A DNA stretch of 64,000 bases, from contig OY282519.1 in assembly GCA_958296405.1 (NCBI GenBank), positions 1,038,132-1,102,131 on the forward strand. Direction: 5' to 3'. This document shows, piece by piece, positions 45,903 to 55,600 of the stretch. The position numbers were made by a program, and so were the translations under genes. Source of the DNA: an uncultured Pseudomonadales bacterium. GTDB lineage: Bacteria > Pseudomonadota > Gammaproteobacteria > Pseudomonadales > Azotimanducaceae. Every line of letters begins with the position of its first letter. Position 1 is the first letter of the stretch. The notes under the pieces were generated by a model. That model saw only the letters and a program-made list of their open reading frames with translations. It searched no databases and was not told the DNA's origin.

Positions 45903-45975
45903 AGGTGCGCGGTTGCACCCGGCGTGCCGCCCGCCTAAATTGCGCGTTCCCAATCGCCACGGACTCTTTCACCCC

Positions 45976-47103
45976 ATGACTGGCACACCTGCCCTGTCCA
46001 TTCAGCAGAAACGCGATTTGTATCGGGATGGCTATGTGGTGCTGCGCAACGCCGTCTCCGAAGGCTTGGTGGCAGCCGCGCTCGACCGCATCCGGCGCGC
46101 TCAGAAGGGCGAAAACTTGGGCGGCGACAAGGCGATGACGGATCTCCTGAACGCATCATCCGTCGCGCCGGCGCTGCGCGATGCGATGGGCGAGTTCGAT
46201 GCGCCCACGGCCTGCCAAGTGGGCGTCATCAAGCGCAGCCCCGTGGGCGACCACTTCAACAACTTGGGCTACCGCGACAAGGACATGCCGTACTACGGCG
46301 CCCAGACGCACATGGATGGCGCCATCACCATCACCATGCCCCAAGGAGTGCAGCGCGGCACGCCGGAAGAGATTTACCACCGCTATTTCGCGTCCGGCCC
46401 GCGCGGCGACCTCGGCCGCAGCCCAGACGTGATGGGCGACAACATGGTGCCGCTGTTCGAGGATCCGGCGATGACGCTCGGCCTCGGCAGCTTCACCGCG
46501 TTCGTGTTCGTCTGCTTGACGGACCAAACGCGCCCCGGCTGTGGCCAAACGGCGTTGTTGCGCGGCGCCCACCACGAAATGGAGAAGTTCTTCCGCTGGC
46601 AATACGAAACCAACGGCTGCCTCGGGCCGGAAGGCCCCGGCTGGCCGCGCCTCAACCACGACGCGCCGAACCGCTGCGGCCTCGTTTACCTGCCGGAGGC
46701 CGTGCGCGACAAGTTCGTCGATGAAACCTCCGAGCGCACGCCAGACGGCAAGCGCTGGCCGCAGCCCACGCAGATACTCATGTCGCCCGGCGACGCCTGC
46801 ATCGCCATGTACCACATCCCGCACTCCGGCACGCGCAACGAGCATGGCGAACGGTCGCGCAAGAACATCATCTTCCGCATCCGCAACAAAAGGCGCCAGC
46901 CAGATAAGGTGGTGAACGGCGTGACAGACCATCCAGACCGCGGGCAGCATGGCGAATGGCTCGAATACGAGGCGGGCAACGATCCTTGGGAGCGCTCCAA
47001 ACGCGCCATGTGCGACATGTGGTCGGAGTGGGACGGCATGGCCGCAGTGGTTGCCGCGGAGCGGGCGCGTGAAGCGGCTGGTGCTGCTAGGTCGGCCGGG
47101 TAG
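45976..47103 (+). CDS. phytanoyl-CoA dioxygenase (PhyH) family protein
   Basis: This 375-residue Fe(II)/2-oxoglutarate oxygenase has a facial triad with H-x-D in THMDGA near residue 112 and a distal His in HIPHSGTRN near 281, followed by the Arg that holds 2-oxoglutarate. The start MTGTPALSIQQKRDLYRDGYVVLRNAVS is typical of PhyH (dGYvvlrg). No ribosome site stands out. These enzymes hydroxylate small molecules or lipids; the substrate cannot be inferred. The 44-residue membrane protein gene follows nine bases later and may be coupled. Confidence 0.88.
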   Translation: MTGTPALSIQQKRDLYRDGYVVLRNAVSEGLVAAALDRIRRAQKGENLGGDKAMTDLLNASSVAPALRDAMGEFDAPTACQVGVIKRSPVGDHFNNLGYRDKDMPYYGAQTHMDGAITITMPQGVQRGTPEEIYHRYFASGPRGDLGRSPDVMGDNMVPLFEDPAMTLGLGSFTAFVFVCLTDQTRPGCGQTALLRGAHHEMEKFFRWQYETNGCLGPEGPGWPRLNHDAPNRCGLVYLPEAVRDKFVDETSERTPDGKRWPQPTQILMSPGDACIAMYHIPHSGTRNEHGERSRKNIIFRIRNKRRQPDKVVNGVTDHPDRGQHGEWLEYEAGNDPWERSKRAMCDMWSEWDGMAAVVAAERAREAAGAARSAG

Positions 47104-47111
47104 GAAACGCT

Positions 47112-47246
47112 ATGCCAGTAGACGACAAAGCGCCGTCGGAAGGCCGCCGCCGCAAGGGGCTGACCTCGCAGTGGCTCTTGGCCCTTGCGATGGTCTTCAT
47201 TCTGGTGTCCATGGGCGCCTTGCTGTGGAACATGCCCGGTCCATAG
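47112..47246 (+). CDS. 44-residue single-pass membrane protein
   Basis: A short frame begins with ATG at 47112 after TAGGAAA, eight bases past the PhyH gene. It encodes a basic N-terminus (EGRRRKGLTSQ), one hydrophobic helix of about 22 residues (WLLALAMVFILVSMGALLW) and a short tail. The positive-inside arrangement and the operon spacing favour a real gene. No family is recognised. It converges on the TonB receptor gene 11 bases later. Confidence 0.5.
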   Translation: MPVDDKAPSEGRRRKGLTSQWLLALAMVFILVSMGALLWNMPGP

Positions 47247-47257
47247 CGTCGGCGCGT

Positions 47258-49522
47258 TCAGCCGCCGAAGCGCTTGCTTAGGCGAATGCCAAACTCGCGC
47301 CGGTCGTTGCTGTTGATGGTGAGCACGGTTGGGTCGAGATCGAGCTTCGCCAGCGGGTAGCGTTCGTCGCCCACGTTGTGGCCGTAGAGCGCGACGCTCC
47401 AATCGCCGCGTTCATAGGTGACGCTCACGTTGGCCAAGTCCAACGGCGGAATCTTGTTGAGCGCCGTGTTGATCGGCTGGCCGAACATCGCGCCCCGGTG
47501 GTAGTAGTCGAGGCGCGCGGTGACGGTGGCGCCGCTGGCGAGCTGCCACCTGTGACGCGGCGAAAGGGAGAACGTGAAATCGGGCGTCAGCGCCGGCGAA
47601 TCGCCCGGCACGATGCCTTGGACGCGGGCGTCCACCTCGTCAATCTCGATGTCTAGGTAGCCGAGGGCGAAGCCCACGTCGAAGTGGGGCGTCAACCGCC
47701 ACAGCCCTTCCAGCTCGATGCCGGTGGCGCGAGAAGCGGCGGCGTTCTGCGAGAGCGTCAGGAAGCCGGCTTCGATGAGTTCGTTCACCTGCACCACCAA
47801 GTCTCGATAGCGCACATGGAACAACGCAGCGTTCAGCGTGAGCTCGGTGCCGACCGTGCCCTTCAGCCCCACTTCGTAGGAATCCGCGAAGGTTGGGTCG
47901 AACGCGGCGAACGTGGCCGCGCCGCCGAAGGGGCGTGGCGGATAGCCACCGGCTTGGTAGCCCCTCGCGTAGCTCACATAGGCCCGCTGCCCGCCCTCTA
48001 GCCGATATGTTAGGGAGACATCGCCGGTGGTTTCTCCCCAGTCGTCGCTGCGCCGCGCTGGTGCGGCGAAGTAATGCAGAGACCCGATGGCGTCCTTCTT
48101 GTCGCGCGTGTGGCGGACGCCCAACGCCAACCCCCACACGGACGAGAGGTCGATGTCCACATGCGCGAACGCGGCGTGGCTGCGCGCCCGTTGCCAGAGG
48201 TAGAGGCGCCCGTCGAAGTCGCTGGCGGGGATGACGGCGGGGCGGCCATCGCCAACGCCGCCGGAACGGAACACGAACGGGCTGTCGTTCGAGCCGGACT
48301 CCCGGAAGTGATAGAGGCCGGCCACCCAATCGCCCCAAGTGGCGGTGCCGTTCAACTGCAGCTCGAAAGTCGTCTGCGCCGCCTCGCCCCGTTCTGGGAA
48401 CTCGATGAGCGTGGGCGCCACCTTCTCGTTGTCGAGGCCAGCCTCGAACCAGAGTTCCCGGCGGGCGCCGATGGCCTTCAAGCCCATGTTCGGCGTCAGG
48501 TCCCAATCCACGGTGAGCGCGTAGCCCTTGGTCTCGTCTTCGGTGGACAGCAACTCGTTGTTGAGCGAGAACGTGTCGTCTGGGTTGAGTGGCTGATCTG
48601 CCTGGCGCAGCCCGAAGCCGTTGTTGGGGTTGAACACCTCCACTGCGTGGGGGGTGATGCCTTGGTCTGAACGCGATTGGTCGGCGCTCATCAGCACACG
48701 GACGCTGGGGGCGGCATCCCAAGCCAGCGCCGCGTGGCCGAAGCCTTGGAAGATCTCGCCGATGTCTGCTTCCGGGTTGGCGACGCCGATGGCCTTGCCC
48801 ACCCCGTCGCGGGACTTCAGCCCCCCGGAAACGGCAAGTGCCAAGGTGTCGGCCAGGGCGATGTCGGCGAAGAAGTTGGCGTTGCGGCGGTTGAGGCTGC
48901 CGGCCTTGATGTCGATGCGGCCGGCGCCGTCGCCGACTGGCTTGCGGGTGACGATGTTGAGCGCCCCGCCCAAGGTGTTGCGGCCAGACAGGCTGCCCTG
49001 CGGTCCGCGCGCCAGTTCCACGCGCTCGATGTTCATCAAGTCCATGTTAGCGCCCATGTTGCGCCCCAAGTACACGCCGTCCAGATAGATGCCGACGGCT
49101 GGGTCTGTGGTGATGATGTGGTCCTGCAGGCCGATGCCGCGCATGAAGATCGCCGCATGGCCGGTGCTGCCTTGGCCGAAGTTCGTTTGCACCACATTGG
49201 GGGCGAACTTCTCGATCTGATTGAGTTCAGTGAGGCCGCGCTCGCGGATGGCGGTGGCGTCGAGCGCGGTGATGGCCGTGGGCACGTCGGTGAGCGCTTC
49301 TTGACGGCGGCGCGCCGTGACGACGATTTCCTCCAGTTGCGCGGCGCCGGGTTCGGAAGCCGCGGCAATTTGGCTTGGATAGGCGCCGAGGCAGAGGCTG
49401 GCTAGCGTGACCGCCGCCGCGCTGTGTGCGCTGGTGCGCCGCGCCGGGTGAGGTGGCGAGTCGCTGCTTCGGGCGGCAGACCGCCGCAGCGCATGGCGAA
49501 GCCGTTTCTTGGCGGTGGCCAT
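47258..49522 (-). CDS. TonB-dependent outer membrane receptor
   Basis: This 754-residue receptor has an unusually long N-terminus with a hydrophobic signal (AAAVTLASLCLGAYPSQIAAA), then a TonB box-like L-E-E-I-V-V-T-A-R-R-R. The plug domain (VPTAITALDATAIRERG, FMRGIG, VGIYLDGVYLGRN, VELARGPQGSLSGRNTLGGALNIVTRKP) is followed by a beta-barrel ending in a conserved F-G-I-R-L-S-K-R-F. It imports a scarce nutrient such as a siderophore, vitamin, glycan or terpenoid; the wording of the plug resembles the FecA/CirA-type receptors of marine bacteria. No partner permease is adjacent. Confidence 0.93.
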   Translation of the reverse strand: MATAKKRLRHALRRSAARSSDSPPHPARRTSAHSAAAVTLASLCLGAYPSQIAAASEPGAAQLEEIVVTARRRQEALTDVPTAITALDATAIRERGLTELNQIEKFAPNVVQTNFGQGSTGHAAIFMRGIGLQDHIITTDPAVGIYLDGVYLGRNMGANMDLMNIERVELARGPQGSLSGRNTLGGALNIVTRKPVGDGAGRIDIKAGSLNRRNANFFADIALADTLALAVSGGLKSRDGVGKAIGVANPEADIGEIFQGFGHAALAWDAAPSVRVLMSADQSRSDQGITPHAVEVFNPNNGFGLRQADQPLNPDDTFSLNNELLSTEDETKGYALTVDWDLTPNMGLKAIGARRELWFEAGLDNEKVAPTLIEFPERGEAAQTTFELQLNGTATWGDWVAGLYHFRESGSNDSPFVFRSGGVGDGRPAVIPASDFDGRLYLWQRARSHAAFAHVDIDLSSVWGLALGVRHTRDKKDAIGSLHYFAAPARRSDDWGETTGDVSLTYRLEGGQRAYVSYARGYQAGGYPPRPFGGAATFAAFDPTFADSYEVGLKGTVGTELTLNAALFHVRYRDLVVQVNELIEAGFLTLSQNAAASRATGIELEGLWRLTPHFDVGFALGYLDIEIDEVDARVQGIVPGDSPALTPDFTFSLSPRHRWQLASGATVTARLDYYHRGAMFGQPINTALNKIPPLDLANVSVTYERGDWSVALYGHNVGDERYPLAKLDLDPTVLTINSNDRREFGIRLSKRFGG

Positions 49523-49608
49523 CAACAGGGCGCCCTTCTGGTGGCGACGGTGAGATCGGCGTGATTTTATCGCTTGAGGCGTCGCCGGAGGGCGCGTGGG
49601 AGCTGGTC

Positions 49609-50787
49609 TTAAGCCCAATGCGGCGAATCCGCCACGTCGCCAAGCGGGGCGGCCGTCACGTCTGGCGTCACGGGCCAGGCGTGGTTGGCGCGGCAAAACA
49701 GCGTCATGGTGGCCACGCTTCCGGGCGGCAGCATGGCCGCGACTTTGCGCAGCCCCGTGGCGTCGCGTGGGCGCGGGTTCTCCGTCCACTTGGCGTCGGC
49801 GAGATGGAAGTTCCCGCCGCGGTGGAGCAGAAAGTCTGCTTCACGGGAGCGGTCGCGCCAGAAATTGAACTGCCAGTTGCCTTGCCGGCCAGCCTGCACA
49901 CGCCGCAGCTCCGCGCATACGAGCGTCTCCCACAAGGGGCCAGCCAATGGCCCATCGCGCAGCGCCTCGACGGAATGCACGCCGCACAAGAACGCGGCGA
50001 GGCCGGCGTCGCGCAGGAAGAGCTTGGGCCGCTTGGCCATCGCCACGTTTTGATTGGTGAACCAAGGTTCAAGCAGCGTGAGCTGATGCGAAGCCGTGAG
50101 CGCCGTCAGCCACGCGGTGGCCGTGGCGCCGCTGATGCCGGCGTCTCGCGCCAGATCGGCTTGATTGAGCAGTTGCGCGGAGCGCAGCGCCGCGGTGCGC
50201 AGGAAGCGCTCGAAACTCCGCAGGCTTGTTACTTGGAGGAGTTGCCGCAAGTCCCGCTCCAAGTAGGTCACCACGTAGGACTGCAGAAAGCCGCGGGCAT
50301 CGATGGCTGGGTTGGCGTACAGCTCTGGGAAGCCGCCCCGCACCAGAAAGTCCTGCACTGTCAGCCGCGGACGGGCGGCGCGCGCCTCGGCGAATGACAG
50401 CCCTTCGAGTTCCATCACCTCGGCGCGTCCGGCGAGTGATTCCATCATGGCTTGCATCAACGCGAACGGCTGCGAGCCGGTGAGCAGGAATGTGCCGGGG
50501 CGCGCGCGCTCAGCGTCCACGACGATTTTCAAGTGCCGGAACAGGCCTGGCGCGTATTGCACTTCATCCACGATCACCGGCGGCGGATGCCGGGCGAGAA
50601 AGGCCGCAGGGTCTTGCTCGGCCTGTTCCGCCTCGCTCGGCAAATCCAAGCTGACGAAACCGTGCTCTGGGAACAGGTGGCGCATCAAGCTCGTCTTCCC
50701 GGTTTGGCGCGCGCCGGTGAGGACGATCACCGGGCGCGTCGCGGCCCGCTGCAGGAGCAAGGGCTCGATGTGTCGTTCAATCCACAT
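49609..50787 (-). CDS. AAA ATPase with DUF4143 domain
   Basis: This gene encodes 392 residues. The N-terminal ATPase has Walker A G-A-R-Q-T-G-K-T at 26-33, Walker B VIVDEVQYAPGLF and the sensor region FLLTGSQPF. The C-terminal DUF4143 part has SYVVTYLERDLRQLLQV, LLEPWFTNQ, DAGLAAFLCGV and a nuclease-like DFLLHRGG/ADAKW pair. Families of this type are common, often horizontally spread, and of unclear function. The gene is alone, and its promoter places the transcript start at the ATG (leaderless). Confidence 0.88.
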   Translation of the reverse strand: MWIERHIEPLLLQRAATRPVIVLTGARQTGKTSLMRHLFPEHGFVSLDLPSEAEQAEQDPAAFLARHPPPVIVDEVQYAPGLFRHLKIVVDAERARPGTFLLTGSQPFALMQAMMESLAGRAEVMELEGLSFAEARAARPRLTVQDFLVRGGFPELYANPAIDARGFLQSYVVTYLERDLRQLLQVTSLRSFERFLRTAALRSAQLLNQADLARDAGISGATATAWLTALTASHQLTLLEPWFTNQNVAMAKRPKLFLRDAGLAAFLCGVHSVEALRDGPLAGPLWETLVCAELRRVQAGRQGNWQFNFWRDRSREADFLLHRGGNFHLADAKWTENPRPRDATGLRKVAAMLPPGSVATMTLFCRANHAWPVTPDVTAAPLGDVADSPHWA

Positions 50788-50794
50788 GTGTCAA

Positions 50795-50824
50795 ATTGTA
50801 CGATGCGATTGAACGATTTTACAA
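50795..50824 (-). promoter_or_regulatory. promoter of the DUF4143 ATPase gene, leaderless layout
   Basis: TTGTAA (50819-50824) and TACAAT (50795-50800) are spaced 18 bp apart on the minus strand. The -10 ends seven bases before the ATG at 50787, and there is no Shine-Dalgarno site. Confidence 0.55.
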
Positions 50825-50990
50825 ACTCAGACCATGCAATTTGCTCAGTCAGGCCACACTGCAGCAGCCGAACCTCGCTTAGGAAGGGGCGCGGCCGCCT
50901 TGTGTTAGTGTGGCCGGCAGCGTCCGCCGGCAAGCCCGGCTCGGCGCCGGCGCTCACGCGGCGCTTGGGACGGGAGCGAGAGGGGCGACA

Positions 50991-52565
50991 ATGGAGCCAA
51001 AGTCGGGCGCCATCGGAAAGCCAGGGGACGCGGTCGGGCGCTCGCGCGCGAAAACAGAGCGGCGGGCGGCTGCGCTCAAGGTCGATTCCGTGCTGTTCAA
51101 CGCCACCGTCGCCCTCATCGTCGCCACCTGCCTGCCCATCGCCTTGGCGCCGGAACAGGCGGCGGAGTTCGTCACCGGCATCTACGATTGGGTCGCCGGC
51201 GAGCTCGGGCTGCTCTACCAATGGATGACCTTGGGCGCCACCATCGTCCTCGTTGTGATTGCCTTCGGGCGGCACGGCGGACGGCGTCTCGGCGGCGAGG
51301 ACACGAGGCCTGAGTACAGCCGCCTGTCTTGGATTGCGATGATGTTCTGCGCCGGCATCGGCGCGGGGCTGCTCTACTGGGCGCCCATCGAGTGGGCGTT
51401 CTACCTGGACGAACCGCCGTTCGGGCTCGCCCCCGGCTCGCCGATGGCGCGCGAGTGGGCAGCCACCTACGGCATCTTCCATTGGGGCTTCTCGGCATGG
51501 TGCATCTATTGCCTGCCGGCCATCGCCATTGCCTGGCCTTACTACCAACGGCGCATTCCCTATCTCCGGCTGTCCACCGCCTTGGCCGGCCTGTTGGGCG
51601 ACGATATTGGCCGCCGCCCGTTGGGGCGGGCGGTGGATTTCATCTTCATCGTGGCCTTGGTGGCCGGCGCCGGCACGTCGCTGGGCCTCTCCACGCCCAT
51701 GATCGCCGCGTGCGTGGGCGCGTTGTTCGGCCTGCCGGAGTCCTTGGGGCTCGACATCGCCATCGGCGCCGCGGCGGCGGCGCTCTTCGCCGGCAGCGTC
51801 TATCTGGGGCTGGACCGCGGCATCAAGCGGCTCTCGGACATCAATGCCGGCATCGCCATCGGCTTCGCGGCGTTTGTGTTGCTGCTCGGCCCAACGGCCT
51901 TCGCCCTCAAGCTGGGCACCAACAGCCTCGGCCTCACCATCCAACACTTCGCCCGTCTCAACACTTGGACGGATCCCATTCTGGAGAGTGGCTTCATCGA
52001 GAACTGGAGCATCTTCTATTGGGCGTGGTGGCTGGCCTACGCGCCGTTCATCGGCATCTTTGCCACCCGCATCTCGAAGGGACGCACGCTGCGGGAGATG
52101 ATCTTCGCCATGGTCGGCTTTGGCACGCTCGGCTGCACCCTGTTCTACGTCGCCCTCGGCAACACCGCGATGTGGATGGACATGCAGGGGCTGGCGCCGG
52201 TGCAGGCGCTGGTGGCCGAAGGCGCCGGGGACACCGCCATCGCCGCCTTCTTGGGGGCACTGCCATTGCAGCCGCTGCCGTTGGCCGCGTTCGTGGCGAT
52301 GGCGTTGATCTTCGTCGCCACCACCTACGATTCCGCCTCCTACACCATTGCGGCCGTGGCGACGCGGGGGCTCGTCGCCGGCGCCAACCCGGCGCGCTGG
52401 CACCGCGTCTTTTGGGCGCTGGCGCTGATGGCGCTGCCGGCGACGCTGATGATGATGGGCGGCTTGCGCGCCATTCAATCCATGGTGCTGGTGGCTTCGC
52501 TGCCGCTGCTGGTCATCGGCGTGGCGATCACGGTGGCGCTCTTCAGGTCACTGCGAGAATCGTAA
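50991..52565 (+). CDS. BCCT-family betaine/carnitine/choline transporter
   Basis: This 524-residue membrane transporter has twelve predicted helices. The BCCT signatures are visible: the glycine-rich MMFCAGIGAGLLYWAPIEWAFY, GAGTSLGLSTPM in the core, and IFYWAWWLAYAPFIGIFATRISKGRTLREM. It imports a quaternary ammonium compound or related osmolyte with Na+ or H+. The usual tryptophan box is partly conserved. The ATG at 50991 is set by GAGAGGGG upstream. An osmolyte or DMSP role suits a marine host; the exact substrate is open. Confidence 0.93.
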   Translation: MEPKSGAIGKPGDAVGRSRAKTERRAAALKVDSVLFNATVALIVATCLPIALAPEQAAEFVTGIYDWVAGELGLLYQWMTLGATIVLVVIAFGRHGGRRLGGEDTRPEYSRLSWIAMMFCAGIGAGLLYWAPIEWAFYLDEPPFGLAPGSPMAREWAATYGIFHWGFSAWCIYCLPAIAIAWPYYQRRIPYLRLSTALAGLLGDDIGRRPLGRAVDFIFIVALVAGAGTSLGLSTPMIAACVGALFGLPESLGLDIAIGAAAAALFAGSVYLGLDRGIKRLSDINAGIAIGFAAFVLLLGPTAFALKLGTNSLGLTIQHFARLNTWTDPILESGFIENWSIFYWAWWLAYAPFIGIFATRISKGRTLREMIFAMVGFGTLGCTLFYVALGNTAMWMDMQGLAPVQALVAEGAGDTAIAAFLGALPLQPLPLAAFVAMALIFVATTYDSASYTIAAVATRGLVAGANPARWHRVFWALALMALPATLMMMGGLRAIQSMVLVASLPLLVIGVAITVALFRSLRES

Positions 52566-52618
52566 GGCGTCGCTAGGCGCCGGATTCATGGCCCCGCCGC
52601 CGGCGTGGGCGCGTGACG

Positions 52619-55600
52619 CTAGGGGCCGTCGCCGGGCGGCCCCAGTTCCCACCACCACTGCGTCGGCAACGGCGCCTCGTCAGGCCAAACCTGATCCAAC
52701 GTGTCGCCGACGAACATCTCGCCGTTCTTCACCACATAGGCAATGTCGTCGGAGTGCTTGATGTCGGCCAGCGGGTCGGCGCTCAGGATCACCAGGTCCG
52801 CCAGCTTGCCAGGGACGATGCTGCCGATGTCTTGCGCCACGCCGATGATCTCGGCGCCGTGGCGCGTGGCGGCGAGCAGCGCTTCGGCCGGCGTCAACCC
52901 GCCGCTCGCCAACGCCCACAGCTCCCAGTGGTAGCCGAGCCCCTGCAATTGGCCGTGGCTGCCGACGCCCACGCGCCCGCCGGCGCGGAGAATCTTCGCG
53001 GCTTGCGCGGCGATGCGCCCGAACACATGCTCATCCGGATGCGCCCACGGGCCGCGCAGCGTCTTCGCGTCCAGGATGTGGCGTGGCATGAAGCGGTTCA
53101 GCTTCGCGTCGTGGCGGGGGGATTCATTCACGAAGAAATGGGTCTCCGCTGCCGGCCCGCCATAGGCCACGAGCAGCGTCGGCGTGTAGGCGATGCCGGA
53201 CCGCGCCGTGAGCTGCACGATGTCGGGGTGCAGATCGAGCACGGGGAAGTTGTGCTCGTTGCCGCTCATGCCATCGATGATGTGCGTGATGTCGAGCTTC
53301 ATGTCCAACGAGCCTTCCGTGGTGGGCATGAGGCCCAGCGCCTTCGCCGCTTGCGCGAGCCACTGGCGTTGCTTGCGGTTGCCGGCGATGTACGCCTTCA
53401 GGTTGCGCACGCGGTAGTGGTCTTTGTAGCGCGACAGCACGGCGCGCGCGTGCTCCCGGGAGCGAAAGCGGTTGTCGTTGAAGATGCCGGGCCCCGTTGA
53501 AAGCGTGCGCGGGCCGAGCACCGCGCCAGCGTCGATGAGGTCTTGGTAGGCGAGGATGTCCACAGTGCTCGGCTGCACGTCGAGGCCCGTGGTCACGCCG
53601 TAGGCGAGGTTGGCGAGGAAGGCCCAATTGTCGTGGTCCAAGACATCCCGCATCACGCGGAAGTGCGCGTGGGTGTCGACGTAGCCCGGCACGATGAAGT
53701 GTCCGCTCACATCGATGACGCGCGCCGCGGCGGGAATGGCCACCTCGCCGCGGCGGCCCACTGCGGCGATGCGGTCGTTCTCGATGACGACCACGGCGTC
53801 GGCGATGGCGGGCGCGATGCCCTCGCCGTCCGGCTCATCGGCCATGGAGATGACGGTGGCGCCGGCCAACGCGAGCACGCCTTCCGGTTCGTGGCGCGGC
53901 CGATACACCGTGACGGCGAAGCTGGTCACGGCTTCATGGTCTTCAGCCAGCGGCGCGGGCTCGGCGTCGGCTGCGGGCTCGGTTTGCGCCTCCGCGGCGC
54001 TCGCCTCTGCGTCGGCCTCGACCTCTGCCGGCGCCGCCTCGCCCTTCGCCTCGCCAGGCTCGTTGTCGTCCCCGTTGTCGTCGCCGTTGGGCGCGTCTTT
54101 CGCTGTAAAGTCGATGGATGCGAGCGGCCGCGCATGGAAGCGGTTGCCCACGCTCCAGTGAATCTCGGCGCCGTCGGCGCTCCATGCGGCCTCGTCCACG
54201 CCTACGTCGGTGATGCGGGCGAGTGGCACCGAAGGGGCGCGCACGCTCGTTTGCACGTTCGCCAAGTTGCGGTTCACGAGTTTCGCCACATAGAGCTGAT
54301 TGGCGTGGATGGCGAGGACATGGCTGCCATCTGGCGAGAGCGCCACATCTTGCGCTGGCACATCGTCTTCGGCGTAGTAGATGCCGGGGCCCTTCAAGCC
54401 AAAGTGGACGCGCCGGTCGGTGCCGTCGTAGCGCACCGACAGCAGCGCAGACGCGCCGTCGCGCGCGAATAGCCCGCCAGATTGATAGAGGTAGATGCGG
54501 TCTGCCTCCGGGCCGAAGTGGGGCTGCCCGGCACCGCGCGCCGGCAAGACGACCTGCGCCGCGCCGCCCCGCGCCGGCAGCCACACCACGTCCAAGCCCA
54601 CCAAGGCGCCGAAATCCCACTCGCGATGTCGCCGTTCGGAGCCGGCGGCGCGCAGGGCGACGATGCGGTCGCCGTCGGGCGACCAAGCCGGGTCGCGGTA
54701 GAACGCCGCGCGCTCGGTCAAACGCTGCGGCGCGCCCCGGCCCGTTGCGCGCAGGCGCCAAATGTGTCCGCCTTGGCGAGACCAAGTGACGTAGGCCAGC
54801 CAGCGGCCATCCGGCGACCAAGCGGGCTGAAACGCCGCAACGTTCGGCGCGGTGAGGGCGCGGTGCTCGCCGCTTGCCGCATCGCGCGCATAGACGGTGC
54901 CGAGGGCGGAAAAGGCCATGCGCTCGCCGTCTGGAGAAGGTGCCAAGCCACGCGCCAACCGCGCCTTGACGGGGCCGATGCCAAGGCGGTACGGCGCGTA
55001 AAGGCTCGGCCCCAGCGCCTGATCGACCTTGAGCGTGAACGGCACGTCGGCCACCGCGCCGGTGGCCATGTCCACGCGGCGGATGCCGCCGGCCGCAGTG
55101 TAGAAGACAGCGCTGCCGTCCGGCGCGAAGGCGTAACCCGGAAACAAGTCTCGCGTGAAGCGCGACTCTTGTTCATCCCGTTGCGCCGGCCAAGCGAGCC
55201 AGCGCTCCTCGCCGGTGGTCAAATCTTTGCGCCGCAAGCCGCTCTCGCCCTCGTGGCGGGTGGCGTAAACGAGCATCGAACCGTCCGGCGACAGCAGCGG
55301 CCGCATGGCGCTGCCTCGGGCTTGGGTGAGGATGTCTTCGGCGCCATCGATGAGGTCGCGCCGCGCGATCTGCCACAGCGGCAGCTGCAGGTTGTAGCCG
55401 AAGCCGCCGCTCTTGCGCGCGTAGTAGAGGTAGCGGCCATCCGGGGAGTACACGGGGCCCAAGGCGTTGGCGCGGTCGCGCACCGGGGCGTTGGGCGCGC
55501 GTTTGGCCTTGGTGATCTGCACCCCGGCGCCGCCATCGACGTGGTAGGCCCATAGCTCGAAGGTGCCGAGCCCCCAGTGCGTGCGCGAGACGACGATGTG

